Source of the DNA: Planococcus sp. 107-1 | Lineage (GTDB): Bacteria > Bacillota > Bacilli > Bacillales_A > Planococcaceae | Length of the DNA: 64,000 nucleotides | Assembly (NCBI RefSeq): GCF_021513255.1 | Contig: NZ_CP090977.1 | Location: forward strand, 2,170,001-2,234,000 | Reading direction: 5' to 3' | Shown here: piece by piece, positions 9,649 to 18,882 of the stretch | Numbering within the stretch: position 1 is the stretch's first letter | Layout of the letters: the number at the start of each line of letters is the position of its first letter | Made by a program: the position numbers and the translations under genes | The notes under the pieces: model-generated | The model's database searches: none | What the model was told of the DNA's origin: nothing | The model's input: the letters and a program-made list of their open reading frames with translations, nothing else

Positions 9649-9996
9649 TTACTTGCTTTTTTCAGCCCATTTTGCCAAGATGATTCGGCGAATGACCGCA
9701 ATATTCTGGAATAATCGGACCCCGAAAGCGAATATAGCTGCCAAATACAAATCGACCCCTAAATGGACGCCTAAGAACGCGAGGCCGGCCGCAAGAATGA
9801 TATTGAAGAAAAAGCCGGAAACAAAAACTTTATCATCATAGACCTGCTGCAAATGCGCCCGAATCCCACCGAACAAAGTGTCCAATGAAGCTAAAACAGC
9901 TATCGACAAATAATTCGCATACTCCGGAGGAATTTGGATATCAGTCAATAGGCCAAGCGAAATGCCCAAGATCAAACCTAAAATGGATAACCACAT
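9649..9996 (-). CDS. sbp: Small basic protein Sbp (DUF1290 family)
   Basis: This 115-residue integral membrane protein has three or four predicted helices (LSILGLILGISLGLL; IILAAGLAFLGV; LYLAAIFAFGVRLF). It matches the DUF1290/Sbp family found directly upstream of ftsA in Bacillales. Its function is not established. The DLYLAAIFAFGVRLFQNIA segment and basic C-terminus (RRIILAKWAEKSK) are family-typical. It starts two bases after ylxX ends, so the two are probably translationally coupled. Confidence 0.9.
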   Translation of the reverse strand: MWLSILGLILGISLGLLTDIQIPPEYANYLSIAVLASLDTLFGGIRAHLQQVYDDKVFVSGFFFNIILAAGLAFLGVHLGVDLYLAAIFAFGVRLFQNIAVIRRIILAKWAEKSK

Positions 9997-9998
9997 TG

Positions 9999-10715
9999 CT
10001 ATTCCTCCTCCGCTATTTGTAAATGCCGATAATTGAGTTCTTTTGCATAAGGCTCAATCGTCACATGTTCTTGAGGCGCTGAAATTTCAACTGATAAATT
10101 ATCGATGTAGAAATCGTCAAGGATCCTTGATGACAATAAATGATTATACAACTTTTCGGTGTCTTCCATCGAGTTGGAAGCGATCTTAATTTTAAAAGGG
10201 GGCGTTTGTATCGGAATTGCATTGACTGTCGTTAGGCCATTAATATCACGGATGGCAGTAGTATTGACTATCCGGTTTCCATCGACTGAGACATACAATC
10301 CATTATTGCGATTTATTTCATTTACCAATCGAATCAATAGATCGGGCGCAATATAATCGATTTCTTCTCCGAAAGCCACCGCTTCAGCCGAAGGTTCAAT
10401 CGTCATTTCAATTCCTGTAGCGGTCATTTCGGTTAGGCCCGCTAACCCCCTGAGCTCTTCGACCGTGTCTTTCAAAGCTTGCTCTGGACTTTCAGATGAT
10501 ATCTCTTCGTATTTCGATAGTGTCGCATCAAGTAAGCCGACTTCTGATAATAATTCAGAGTGGAGTTGCTTTTCCCTTGAAAGCTCTTGCCTGATTTCCC
10601 AGACATCGCGGGTATCCCTGTCATCAGGTTCATTTATCGTATTATATTGAATAGCTGTCATTAACCCTATGACAAACAATATGATTGAAAACCGGGAAAA
10701 GATTTTTCTTTTCAT
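9999..10715 (-). CDS. ylxX: DUF881-family protein YlxX
   Basis: The 238-residue protein has an N-terminal membrane helix (residues 6-24), a coiled-coil stretch and an extracellular DUF881 domain containing DLLIRLVNEINRNNGLYVSVDGNRI and PFKIKIAS. Two DUF881 paralogues in tandem upstream of sbp-ftsA are standard in Bacillales (ylxW-ylxX). Their function is unknown, but position and single-helix topology suggest a divisome- or wall-related role. It is separated from ylxW by 16 bases. Confidence 0.88.
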   Translation of the reverse strand: MKRKIFSRFSIILFVIGLMTAIQYNTINEPDDRDTRDVWEIRQELSREKQLHSELLSEVGLLDATLSKYEEISSESPEQALKDTVEELRGLAGLTEMTATGIEMTIEPSAEAVAFGEEIDYIAPDLLIRLVNEINRNNGLYVSVDGNRIVNTTAIRDINGLTTVNAIPIQTPPFKIKIASNSMEDTEKLYNHLLSSRILDDFYIDNLSVEISAPQEHVTIEPYAKELNYRHLQIAEEE

Positions 10716-10731
10716 GCAACTCCCCCCTCAA

Positions 10732-11472
10732 TTATGATTCTGTTAATAGTGCAGGCATCGTGATTTCTTGCCCTGAATCCAGCGTTACAATAATATTGTC
10801 ATTGACCAATTGGTCCATGACACCTCCCGCCAATTTCATCGATGATTCCAAAGCATCCGGTTCCCCGATGGCTTCAATCGTGAATGGCGCCGGATATTGA
10901 ACGCCGTCTACTGTGATTACCGGCCCTGTGCAGACGATATAGGAATTCGCATGGATGCGCTGTCCGTTAATCGCTATCGCTTCGGCGCCGGAAATGTATA
11001 GCTCGTTGATGACTTGGAATACATGGCTTTCATGGACGATATAATCATTCGGATTAACCGAATCCGAATCGTATTCCCCATCTTGCAAAGTCACTTTCAG
11101 TCCATTTCCTTCAACTGGCAATACACCTAAATACAAACGCAGCGCTTCCGCTTCTTCCGCATAATCGGCAAAATGTTCTTCACCATCCGCAAAAGACTGT
11201 TCGAATTGCTGAACGATTTTTTGCTTTTCTTCAATTTCTGAACGAAGCTCTTTATTGCGTTCCTGCTGTTCGATCAACTCTTCTCTAACCCGTTCTTCCT
11301 CTTGAGAAAATGCCCCGCCTGTAAATTCCACGGCTTCTTGTTTCGCCTGCGAGAGACTGTAGGAGTAAGCCATAATAAATCCAAGGACAAGAAAAACAAG
11401 TGAAAAAACAATCGATTTGCTGAAACGATAGCGCTTATTCTTCTGGTTCTTCTGGTTGCTCTGGTTGTTCAA
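10732..11472 (-). CDS. ylxW: DUF881-family protein YlxW
   Basis: This 246-residue paralogue of YlxX has an Asn/Gln/Lys-rich cytoplasmic head (NNQSNQKNQKNKRYRF), one membrane helix (about 19-37), a coiled coil rich in Glu/Arg to about 90, and the DUF881 domain with HVFQVINELYISGAEAIAINGQRI and PFTIEAIG. The chosen start is TTG at 11472, preceded by GGAAGG at good spacing. It gives the normal length and overlaps the end of divIB by 38 bases. A longer frame from 11577 would read deep into divIB and has no good ribosome site. Confidence 0.85.
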   Translation of the reverse strand: MNNQSNQKNQKNKRYRFSKSIVFSLVFLVLGFIMAYSYSLSQAKQEAVEFTGGAFSQEEERVREELIEQQERNKELRSEIEEKQKIVQQFEQSFADGEEHFADYAEEAEALRLYLGVLPVEGNGLKVTLQDGEYDSDSVNPNDYIVHESHVFQVINELYISGAEAIAINGQRIHANSYIVCTGPVITVDGVQYPAPFTIEAIGEPDALESSMKLAGGVMDQLVNDNIIVTLDSGQEITMPALLTES

Positions 11473-12235
11473 TCTCGTCACCTTCCTTCGGAGGACCATA
11501 GACATCATCATAGGACCGGAAAAATATTCCGACTTCCATATCGATGACCCCTTTTTGCCCATCTTCCAGTTGTGCAATGACCGATGGATAATAATTCAAC
11601 TTATCGGTAAGGCCTTGCAAGATCCCTCTTACTTCATTGCCATCAGACATATACAAGGTAACAAAGGCTGCATCTTTATCGCTCGGATCTAAAATCACTT
11701 GGGAGATCAAGTTAAAAACTTCCGAGTCGACTTCAGTAAGCTGAGAAACTAATTCTTCTCTCGTTTCTTGGCTTTCGAAATTCGAGAAAATGGGCCCGTC
11801 AACCACCGATATGGCTTTATCTAAAGCAAAACCGTTAGAAAGAAGCATTTGATAGCTATTGCCTTGATCCAAGTAACCAATTTTCTCGTATTCCTTAATT
11901 CGGATGGCCACGCCGGTCAGCCATTTTTTCTGAACCTCGGCCTGTTCCACCCATTCAAGTTCTTTCAATTTCTCTTCAGCTTCCTTTTCAGTAAACGACC
12001 ACATTGAATCGCCTATCGAAAGTTCACTGATTTCCTGGTAATTCTTTTCGCCGTAAATTTCCGCGCCTTCGACCGTGATTGTTTGAATCTCACTATATTT
12101 AGTTTGGCTATAAATGAGAATGGCAAGCAATAGAAGAAAAAGTAACAGCAAGGCAACGAACTTGCGATTGGTTCTTTTTTTCCGCCGCTCACGAAGCGTC
12201 GGGATGCGTTCTTCGATATCAATCACTTTGTCCAT
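11435..12235 (-). CDS. divIB: Cell division protein DivIB/FtsQ
   Basis: DivIB is a bitopic divisome protein that acts with FtsL and DivIC outside the membrane. The 266 residues comprise a basic cytoplasmic head with TLRERRKKR, one helix (about 28-45), a POTRA domain beginning ITVEGAEIYGEKNYQEI, the FtsQ beta domain, and an acidic Pro/Glu/Gln tail of repeated EQPEQPEEPEE type. The tail is encoded by a 9-base tandem repeat that is also the start of ylxW in another frame. It follows murD by 19 bases. Confidence 0.94.
   Translation of the reverse strand: MDKVIDIEERIPTLRERRKKRTNRKFVALLLLFLLLLAILIYSQTKYSEIQTITVEGAEIYGEKNYQEISELSIGDSMWSFTEKEAEEKLKELEWVEQAEVQKKWLTGVAIRIKEYEKIGYLDQGNSYQMLLSNGFALDKAISVVDGPIFSNFESQETREELVSQLTEVDSEVFNLISQVILDPSDKDAAFVTLYMSDGNEVRGILQGLTDKLNYYPSVIAQLEDGQKGVIDMEVGIFFRSYDDVYGPPKEGDEIEQPEQPEEPEE
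11442..11468 (-). repeat. 9-bp tandem repeat in the divIB/ylxW overlap
   Basis: Three adjacent copies of a 9-base unit are seen on the plus strand: TCTGGTTCT, TCTGGTTGC and TCTGGTTGT. On the minus strand the repeat encodes the Glu/Gln-Pro tail of DivIB in one frame and the Asn-Gln-rich head of YlxW in the other. Confidence 0.85.
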
Positions 12236-12254
12236 ATTTGCTGCTCCTTTCTCT

Positions 12255-13619
12255 TTAGTCGTTTGCTTCCGTCACTTTACGGACAGCATCGATAAACGCG
12301 TCTCCGCGAATTTCAAAACTTTCATATTGATCCCAGCTCGCACAAGCAGGCGACAGCAGAATCGTATCCCCATCTGCGGAGTGATCAACGGCTTCCCCAA
12401 CTGCTTCATCCATACCCATCACTTTTTTGATTGCCGGCACACCGCAGTCTTTTGCAAACTCGGCAAAACGGTCTGCTGTTTCGCCGAAAGTTATTAACGC
12501 TTTTACTCGGCTCATATAAGGGCGCAATTCTTCAAGAGAATGTTTGCGTTCAAGTCCGCCAGCAAGCAAAATCACTTGGCCCGGGAAAGCTTCTAATGCA
12601 CTTTTTGTTGCCAATGCATTTGTGGCCTTGGAATCATTGTAAAATTTGCGGCCTTTCCACGAAACGATGAATTGGGAACGGTGTTTAACACCTGTAAAGG
12701 ACGATAGGACACGTATGATGGTTTCCTTCGTTCCTCCCCAAAGCAAAGTAGCAGCAGTTGCCGCTAAGATATTTTCAAGGTTATGTTGTCCGCCAAGCAT
12801 GATTTTCGAACGTTCCATAATTTTTTCGCCTTGCCAGTAAATAAATTCGCTGTCGGCGCTGATGCTTTTTTCCGTTCTGCCTTTTAATGTGAAAGGCACA
12901 AGCTGCGCTTTACTCTTCGCAGCATATGCCGACAACACAGGCTGATCCGCGTTATAAATGAAATAATCATCCGCCGTCTGGTTTTGGGTGATTTTCATTT
13001 TGGAAGCATTATAATCTTCAATGGAACCGTGATAATCCAAATGCGCTTCATACAAATTGGTAATGATGGCGATACGCGGCCGGAAGTCTACTGTTCCTTT
13101 TAGTTGGAAGGAAGAAAGTTCTGTGACGATGACATTCTTTTCTACCGCTTTTTCAGCGACACCGCTTGCTACTGTCCCAATATTCCCGGCAATCAATGGC
13201 TTCTTCTCATCTTGGTTCAACATGTGGAAGAGCAATGTCGTTGTAGTCGTTTTGCCGTTTGATCCGGTAATGCCGATAAACGGCGCTTCACTGATCAAAT
13301 AGGCCAGCTCTATTTCAGTCCACACCGGAATGCCTTTTTCCATGGCTGAACGGATCAACACGTTTGAATAAGGTATTCCCGGGTTCTTAACGACTAATTC
13401 AAATCCTTCATCAAGCAAATCTTCTGGATGCCGGCCGCAGATGACCGTTACGCCTAAATTCAGCAAATCCTGAGCTTCAGGGTTTTCTTCAAAGCGTTTA
13501 GAGTCATTGACCGTTACAAAAGCACCCAATCCGTGTAAAATACGAGCGGCAGTAAATCCGCTTTTAGCAAGTCCGAGCACCAATACTTTTTTATGATAAA
13601 GTTCCGGAATCTGTTTCAT
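12255..13619 (-). CDS. murD: UDP-N-acetylmuramoyl-L-alanine--D-glutamate ligase
   Basis: MurD adds D-Glu to UDP-MurNAc-L-Ala in the cytoplasmic phase of peptidoglycan synthesis. The 454-residue protein has the N-terminal Rossmann-like domain (VLVLGLAKSG), the ATP-binding loop GSNGKTTT at about 119-126, the Mur central-domain pattern NLYEAHLDYHGSIEDYNASK, and a C-terminal domain with DSKATNALATKSALEAF. The ATG directly follows the mraY stop codon with no gap. In the true MurD consensus the NxxxDHLD motif usually has Asp-His; here Glu-Ala-His-Leu-Asp is seen. Confidence 0.97.
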   Translation of the reverse strand: MKQIPELYHKKVLVLGLAKSGFTAARILHGLGAFVTVNDSKRFEENPEAQDLLNLGVTVICGRHPEDLLDEGFELVVKNPGIPYSNVLIRSAMEKGIPVWTEIELAYLISEAPFIGITGSNGKTTTTTLLFHMLNQDEKKPLIAGNIGTVASGVAEKAVEKNVIVTELSSFQLKGTVDFRPRIAIITNLYEAHLDYHGSIEDYNASKMKITQNQTADDYFIYNADQPVLSAYAAKSKAQLVPFTLKGRTEKSISADSEFIYWQGEKIMERSKIMLGGQHNLENILAATAATLLWGGTKETIIRVLSSFTGVKHRSQFIVSWKGRKFYNDSKATNALATKSALEAFPGQVILLAGGLERKHSLEELRPYMSRVKALITFGETADRFAEFAKDCGVPAIKKVMGMDEAVGEAVDHSADGDTILLSPACASWDQYESFEIRGDAFIDAVRKVTEAND

Positions 13620-14588
13620 TTACAATACCTCCAAAGCAATTGCAATAACTGCTGCGATAAGCCCTACCAACCAAAAGACCGTAACCACTTTCCATTCCGA
13701 CCATCCGCTCAATTCAAAATGATGATGAATCGGACTCATTTTGAAAATGCGTTTCTTTCTTAATTTAAAGCTTCCCACCTGCAAAATAACAGACAAGGTT
13801 TCAATGACAAACACAAGGCCGATTAGCAATAATAGCAATTCCTGTTTCAAGAGAATGGAAACCATCGCCAAAGCTCCGCCAAGTGCCAATGACCCGGTAT
13901 CGCCCATGAATACTTTTGCAGGGTACTTGTTGAATACAAGGAATCCCAGTAATGCTCCAGTTACAGAAAAAGTGAAAATGGCAATTCCTGTTTCGTCTTG
14001 CATAATAGCAAGAACTCCATAAGCTGCAAAAGCGATCGATGCCGTACCCGCGACTAAACCATCCAAACCGTCTGTCAAGTTGACAGCGTTCGAGAAGCCG
14101 ACAAGCCAGAAAATCATAAATAATACGTATACCATCGACAATTCAAGTGAAATGGAAGTGAACGGAATTGTCACAGCCGTATCAAATCCTACGCTGTTCA
14201 GCAAGAAAAAGGAGATGGCTGCGATGACGATTTGAGCGATCAATTTTTGGAGGGAAGTCAATCCCAAGTTTCTTTTCAAGACCACTTTGATAAAATCATC
14301 CAGGAATCCGATCAAACCGAATCCAAATAACACTAACAGTAAGACAAATACTTTAGCGGTCAAAACATCAGCAATCATTGCCACAATCAGTACAGTCGCA
14401 ATAATGGCAATCAAATATACGAGGCCACCCATGGTAGGTGTCCCCGTTTTCTTCATATGGGATTCAGGTCCTTCTTCGCGGATGCTTTGCCCAAACTTCA
14501 TACGTTTTAATAGCGGGATAAAGATCGGCATTAACACCACAGTTAAGAGCAACGCTAATCCAAGGCCCAGCAACATGTAAATATCCAT
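13620..14588 (-). CDS. mraY: Phospho-N-acetylmuramoyl-pentapeptide-transferase
   Basis: MraY transfers phospho-MurNAc-pentapeptide to undecaprenyl phosphate, making lipid I at the inner membrane face. The 322-residue protein has about ten membrane helices. It carries the expected loops: TPTMGG near residue 50, FLDDFIK (catalytic Asp-Asp), [21 protein letters not shown], and the C-terminal PIHHHFEL motif. It sits between pbpB and murD, as in Staphylococcus, with no murE in between. Confidence 0.97.
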   Translation of the reverse strand: MDIYMLLGLGLALLLTVVLMPIFIPLLKRMKFGQSIREEGPESHMKKTGTPTMGGLVYLIAIIATVLIVAMIADVLTAKVFVLLLVLFGFGLIGFLDDFIKVVLKRNLGLTSLQKLIAQIVIAAISFFLLNSVGFDTAVTIPFTSISLELSMVYVLFMIFWLVGFSNAVNLTDGLDGLVAGTASIAFAAYGVLAIMQDETGIAIFTFSVTGALLGFLVFNKYPAKVFMGDTGSLALGGALAMVSILLKQELLLLLIGLVFVIETLSVILQVGSFKLRKKRIFKMSPIHHHFELSGWSEWKVVTVFWLVGLIAAVIAIALEVL

Positions 14589-14612
14589 TATAGAGCTCCT
14601 TTAAATAGTAAA

Positions 14613-16975
14613 TTATTCCCCGGTTTCTTCGGTGATTGGTTCTTCTAAGTTTTCTTCGAGAATGCTGCCTTCTTCTATCACCGGTTCTTCAACCGATTCT
14701 TCATCAACGGCAGTTTCATCCATTTCCGCTTCCAGCCCGTCTTGCCCAAGTCCTTCTTCGGAAGAGTTTTCCGCGTCTGTCTCCGGTATTCCTTCAGGCC
14801 CGTCTGCCATTAGCTGATTGAACGATTCTTCAGGAGTCAGCAATTGGATGACAATCGGCTCTCTCGGAGCAACTTCTGCACCTTGCGACAAGCTTTGGCT
14901 GACTGCGAATCCTTGTCCGGCAATTTCTAATGACAAACCGCTTAGCGATTGGAAAGCAAGCAAATCTCGTTTTGACCAGCCGGTAAAATCAGGAAGCAGC
15001 GGTACGCCTTCAGTTTTCAGGATCACTTTCGCACCTTCTGCGACCGTCTCCCCTTTAGCCGGATATTGGACGATCACTTTGTCGCCTTTTCCAGCAGGCA
15101 CTGCTTCAATGCCTTGTTCTGCAAGCTGCGAAGTAAGGTCTTTTACGGATTTCCCCGTATAATCGTCTACCTCGAAGGTTTTAGCCGTTTCGGAATTTTC
15201 AGGTTCAATATTCATATACTTCAATCCATTTTCCATCACTGAAGTGAATATCTTCGAAACTGGAATTGAACCATATTCATCCAAAGGCAGCTGCGGCTGC
15301 TGAACGCCAATATAAATCAGCAACTCCGGATTTTCGGCTGGCGCCATACCGAGGAAGGAATACAAGTAATTATTTCTTCCCACCATATAGCGGCCATCTT
15401 CTCCAGGAATTTGCGCTGTCCCAGTCTTGCCGGCTACCGTGTAATCCTGCAGAGCGAACGGCCGTCCTGAACCATGTTCTGAAGTGACAGTGGAAGCTAG
15501 AACTTCCCGTACTTTTTGGGCAGTCTCCGCAGAAATCGGATTTCCAGCTTTTTCCGGCTCGCTTTTAACGGAAACTTCTCCCGTATCCGGGTTTTTAATC
15601 TGATCAATAACGTAAGGCTTCATCATCGTTCCGTCATTCGCGATGGCGGAAGCAGCCTGGATCATTTGAATCGGCGTCACCGTAGATCCTTGCCCAAAGG
15701 CAGTAGTCAAACGTTCCATCGGATAATTGTTCAAGACAGTACCTGAAGCTTCATTCGGCAGATCGATTCCGGTTTTTTTGCCAAAGCCGAATGCATCCAC
15801 GTATTTCATGAAGTTTTCCGGTCCGATCCGTTCAAGCAAATATGCCATTGAAACGTTAGAGGAGCGTTGGAAACCTTCCAAGAACGTTATGCTCCCCCAC
15901 CCTCTCCTACCGTTATGGTCACCGATCGTCGTTCCAAGCAATGTATAAGAACCTGAATTGTAATAAGCATTCGGATCCCATTTTCCTTCTTGGATTGCCG
16001 ATGCCAGTGTGAACATTTTCATCGGCGAGCCTGGCTCAATCGTCAATTCAATGCTTTCGTTCAGCCAATTATCCGATAAACCATCGCGCGTATTCGGGTT
16101 AAAAGTTGGACGTTGCGTCATGGCCAAGATTTCTCCTGTTTTCGGATCCGCAATTACCGCAATCATCCTTGTAGGCGAATATTCTTGCTGAACATTATTC
16201 ATCGCATCTTCCAAAAAGTTCTGCAATGTTTTATCCAAAGTCAACTGCAAATTCGAACCGTCCACGGCTGGAGTTACGATCGAGTCGCTATTCGGCAACA
16301 AATATCCCCATTTATCCGTATCAAATTCCATTTTGCCGTTCTTTCCAGTTAACACCTCATCATGGATGGCTTCAAGCCCCATTTTCCCTTTTGTTACGAT
16401 TTGCCCATCTTCCAATTCTTCCTTTAAAGCAAAACCGATTAAATGGGAGGCGAAACTGCCATTTGGATAAAGCCGTTTCAAGTCTCTTACGAATAAGATT
16501 CCCGGGAGGTCTTCTTCTTTCATTTCAAGCATTTTTGTATGGCTGATTTCCCGTCCGGCAGAACCGAATTCAACCTGATACCGATCTTTTTCAATCCCAG
16601 TCTCTAAAATTTTCAGTATCTCATTTTCTTCCATATCCAGATGTTCCGAGAGAACCTGTGCTGTCATTTCAGGGTCGACCACATGATTCGGGTCTTTGGG
16701 ATTTTGTGTTGCGGATTCTTCGATCACTGCCACTAATTTGTATGACAATGTATCTTCCGCTATAACTTCTCCATTGCGGTCAAGTATTTTCCGCGTTCTG
16801 CGGAAAGTACTTCTTCCTGGCTGTATTTGGCTGCCGCTTTCGCTGCCAATTCCTGGCCTTCAACAGATCCTGTTGCCTGAATAGTGACAATTCTCAGCGC
16901 CAAAATGAAAAAGAGCCCTGCAAAAGTCAAAAACAGCAGAAAGGCTCCCCATTGAAATCGAAACTTTTTTTTCAT
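14613..16975 (-). CDS. pbpB: Septal penicillin-binding protein with PASTA domains (frameshifted here)
   Basis: This is a class B transpeptidase that crosslinks septal peptidoglycan, equivalent to PBP2B/PBP1. It has an N-terminal membrane helix (MKKKFRFQWGAFLLFL), a dimerisation domain, transpeptidase motifs SPMK, SSN and KTGTAQ, two PASTA domains and a Glu-rich tail. The reading frame breaks after AERGK. Adding one A to an A4 run (plus strand T4 at 16787-16790) restores AERGKILDRNGEVIAEDTLSYK and a protein of about 787 residues. Its start overlaps the ftsL stop (ATGA). Because the gene is essential in relatives, an error in the sequence is the likely cause. Confidence 0.93.
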
Positions 16976-17330
16976 TGTCCAGGCACTACCTTTACATTTT
17001 GCTCATTTAATTTAAGGCCAGATTCTTTTGCTTTTGACCAAATGCGCTCATATGTAGAAAGTTCACTGACTTGCACAGACAAATCTGTATTTTGTTTCAC
17101 TTTTTCATCGATTGATTGTTCAATTGTTTGAATTTCTTGAGTAGATGCCTGAATTTCCGATTGATTTTGCAAAATCATCAATGCACAAAAGACAAAAGCC
17201 GCCAAGAAAGACAAATAAAGGACTTTCTCACCTTTTGTGATTAAACTTTTTTCTTGACCGGCTGCCGACTCGGGTTTTGAGGAACGGCCGGCTGTTGTAT
17301 GTATGCTTCTTTTCTTGCATTCAACGCCAT
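16972..17330 (-). CDS. ftsL: Cell division protein FtsL (frameshifted here)
   Basis: FtsL is a short bitopic protein whose coiled coil pairs with DivIC/DivIB. The start ATG at 17330 follows AAGGG by 9 bases and opens a basic head (MALNARKEAYIQQ...QPVKKK) that hits a stop. The next frame carries SLITKGEKVLYLSFLAAF, the membrane helix, a leucine-zipper-like coiled coil and the family end YERIWSKAKESGLKLNEQNVKVV. One extra A in the A6 run (plus strand T6 at 17247-17252) joins them into 119 residues, the usual FtsL length. A TTG at 17214 could start the second frame alone but would lack the cytoplasmic head. Confidence 0.88.
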
Positions 17331-17342
17331 TTGAACACGCCC

Positions 17343-18281
17343 TTATTCTCTGATTTTTTCTGCTATCCGCAATTTCGCTGATCGCGAACGGTTATTTTGC
17401 TCTAATTCTTCTTCTGAAGGCAAGATCGGCTTTCGCGTAATCAGCTTCAGCATCGGTTCCATGCCTTCCGGAATGACCGGTAAATTCGGCGGCAGTTCTG
17501 GAAGAGAGGAAGCTTCTTTGAAAATCGTCTTGCATAAACGGTCTTCTAATGAATGGAAAGTGATTACACTAATCCGGCCGCCCACTGCTAACAACTCTAA
17601 CGCATGCTGTAAGGATATTTCAGCTGCGCCCAATTCATCATTTACGGCAATGCGGATTGCTTGGAATACGCGTTTTGCCGGATGGCCGCCTTTTCGCCTC
17701 GCAAATGCCGGGATGCCGTCTTTGATGCATTCCACTAGCTGACCTGTCGTTTCTATCGGTTCAATTTCTCTGGCCGCTTCAATCTTACGGGCAATTTGCT
17801 TGGAGAATTTCTCTTCCCCGTATCGGTAGAAGATGCGGACCAAGTCTTCAAACGGCCATTCATTTACTACATGGTAGGCGCTTAATGGAGCTGATTGGTC
17901 CATTCGCATATCGAGCGGCGCGTCATTATGGTAACTGAATCCCCTTTCAGGCGTATCCAGTTGGGGGGATGAGACCCCTAAGTCATAAAGAATGCCATCG
18001 ACTTTGCCGATTCCGCGCATTTCAAGTTCTTCTTTTATCAATTTAAAATTCGCATGGATGAAGGTGATTCGGTGCAGATAATCTGCCAATTTTTCTTTTG
18101 CATGCTCAATCGCTGTCGCGTCTTGGTCAAAACAAAACAAATGTCCTTCATCTGATAATTGCTGTACTAAATATTCACTGTGCCCTGCCCCGCCTAGCGT
18201 GCAGTCCACATAGATGCCATCAGGACGAATGTTCAGTCCATCGACAGTCTCTTGGAGTAAAACCGTGGTGTGGTTGAACAA
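17343..18281 (-). CDS. rsmH: 16S rRNA (cytosine(1402)-N(4))-methyltransferase
   Basis: RsmH (MraW) methylates N4 of C1402 in 16S rRNA, tuning decoding in the P site. The 312-residue protein has the SAM-binding motif [13 protein letters not shown] near residues 27-39, [10 protein letters not shown], and the [15 protein letters not shown] motif in the C-terminal half. The TTG at 18281 is chosen since it gives the family start ([15 protein letters not shown]) and is preceded by GGGGGG; the frame stays open for 11 more codons upstream. It lies between mraZ and ftsL in the standard dcw order. Confidence 0.95.
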   Translation of the reverse strand: MFNHTTVLLQETVDGLNIRPDGIYVDCTLGGAGHSEYLVQQLSDEGHLFCFDQDATAIEHAKEKLADYLHRITFIHANFKLIKEELEMRGIGKVDGILYDLGVSSPQLDTPERGFSYHNDAPLDMRMDQSAPLSAYHVVNEWPFEDLVRIFYRYGEEKFSKQIARKIEAAREIEPIETTGQLVECIKDGIPAFARRKGGHPAKRVFQAIRIAVNDELGAAEISLQHALELLAVGGRISVITFHSLEDRLCKTIFKEASSLPELPPNLPVIPEGMEPMLKLITRKPILPSEEELEQNNRSRSAKLRIAEKIRE

Positions 18282-18303
18282 TCCATTCCCCCCGTTCAAT
18301 TTT

Positions 18304-18735
18304 TCAGAAATCAAAGTCCGCTAAATTCTCTGCAATATCATTAAATGAATCTTCTGATGCTGTAAAGTATTCTTCCCATGCATCTTTCGCCCATATTTCA
18401 AAGCGGTTCGATACTCCGAGGATTATGCATTCTTTGTCCAGTTTTGCGTATGTTAGCAATGTTGAAGGAATATTGACGCGCCCTTGTTTATCGAGTTCGA
18501 CTTCAGATGCACCCGAGAAAAAGAATCGTGTAAAAGCACGTGCGTCTTTTTTAGTGACCGGAAGCTCTTTCAGCTTTTCTTCGATCTTTTGCCATTCATC
18601 CATTGTGTAACCAAATAAGCATTGATCCAGGCCACGGGTAATCACAAAACTTTCGCCAAGCTGCTCGCGAAATTTTGCAGGCACGATTAAACGTCCCTTT
18701 GCATCAACGCTATGTTGATATTCTCCCATGAACAT
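18304..18735 (-). CDS. mraZ: Transcriptional regulator MraZ
   Basis: MraZ is a double AbrB/SpoVT-like DNA-binding protein that represses its own dcw operon. The 143-residue protein begins [24 protein letters not shown] and repeats the fold near residue 82 ([18 protein letters not shown]). Length equals the family. The ATG at 18735 is preceded by GGGGTG. Tandem GTGG(G/T) boxes upstream look like its operator. It is the first gene of the division cluster. Confidence 0.96.
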   Translation of the reverse strand: MFMGEYQHSVDAKGRLIVPAKFREQLGESFVITRGLDQCLFGYTMDEWQKIEEKLKELPVTKKDARAFTRFFFSGASEVELDKQGRVNIPSTLLTYAKLDKECIILGVSNRFEIWAKDAWEEYFTASEDSFNDIAENLADFDF

Positions 18736-18744
18736 GCCCGTCAC

Positions 18745-18790
18745 CCCACTTATTGATTTTAATGTACCACAATCCCCCACTTCTCACCAC
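18745..18790 (-). promoter_or_regulatory. Tandem MraZ-box operator and mraZ promoter region
   Basis: On the minus strand three boxes, GTGGT (18786-18790), GTGGG (18776-18780) and GTGGT (18766-18770), recur every 10 bases with 5-base spacers. A fourth GTGGG lies at 18745-18749. A -10-like TAAAAT (18756-18761) lies just downstream of the third box, so the boxes cover the -35 zone. E. coli MraZ is known to bind TGGGN units spaced by five bases, which supports autoregulation here. Confidence 0.75.
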
Positions 18791-18851
18791 TTGTTTTTGA
18801 AATATTTCATGTATGTTACGAAAATAAATCTCAGTTCTACTTCTTGAGACA

Positions 18852-18878
18852 AAAAAAGTCTGCCGAGGCAGACTTTTT
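18852..18878 (-). terminator. Terminator after bshC
   Basis: The minus strand has AAAAAGTCTGCC-TC-GGCAGACTTTTTTT, a near-perfect symmetric stem with T runs, 4 bases after bshC. It insulates the mraZ promoter. Confidence 0.9.
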
Positions 18879-18882
18879 GGAC

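Noticed and set aside
14632-14821. Plus-strand open frames opposite the end of pbpB
   Set aside because: They mirror the Glu-rich tail of the penicillin-binding protein and have no ribosome site.
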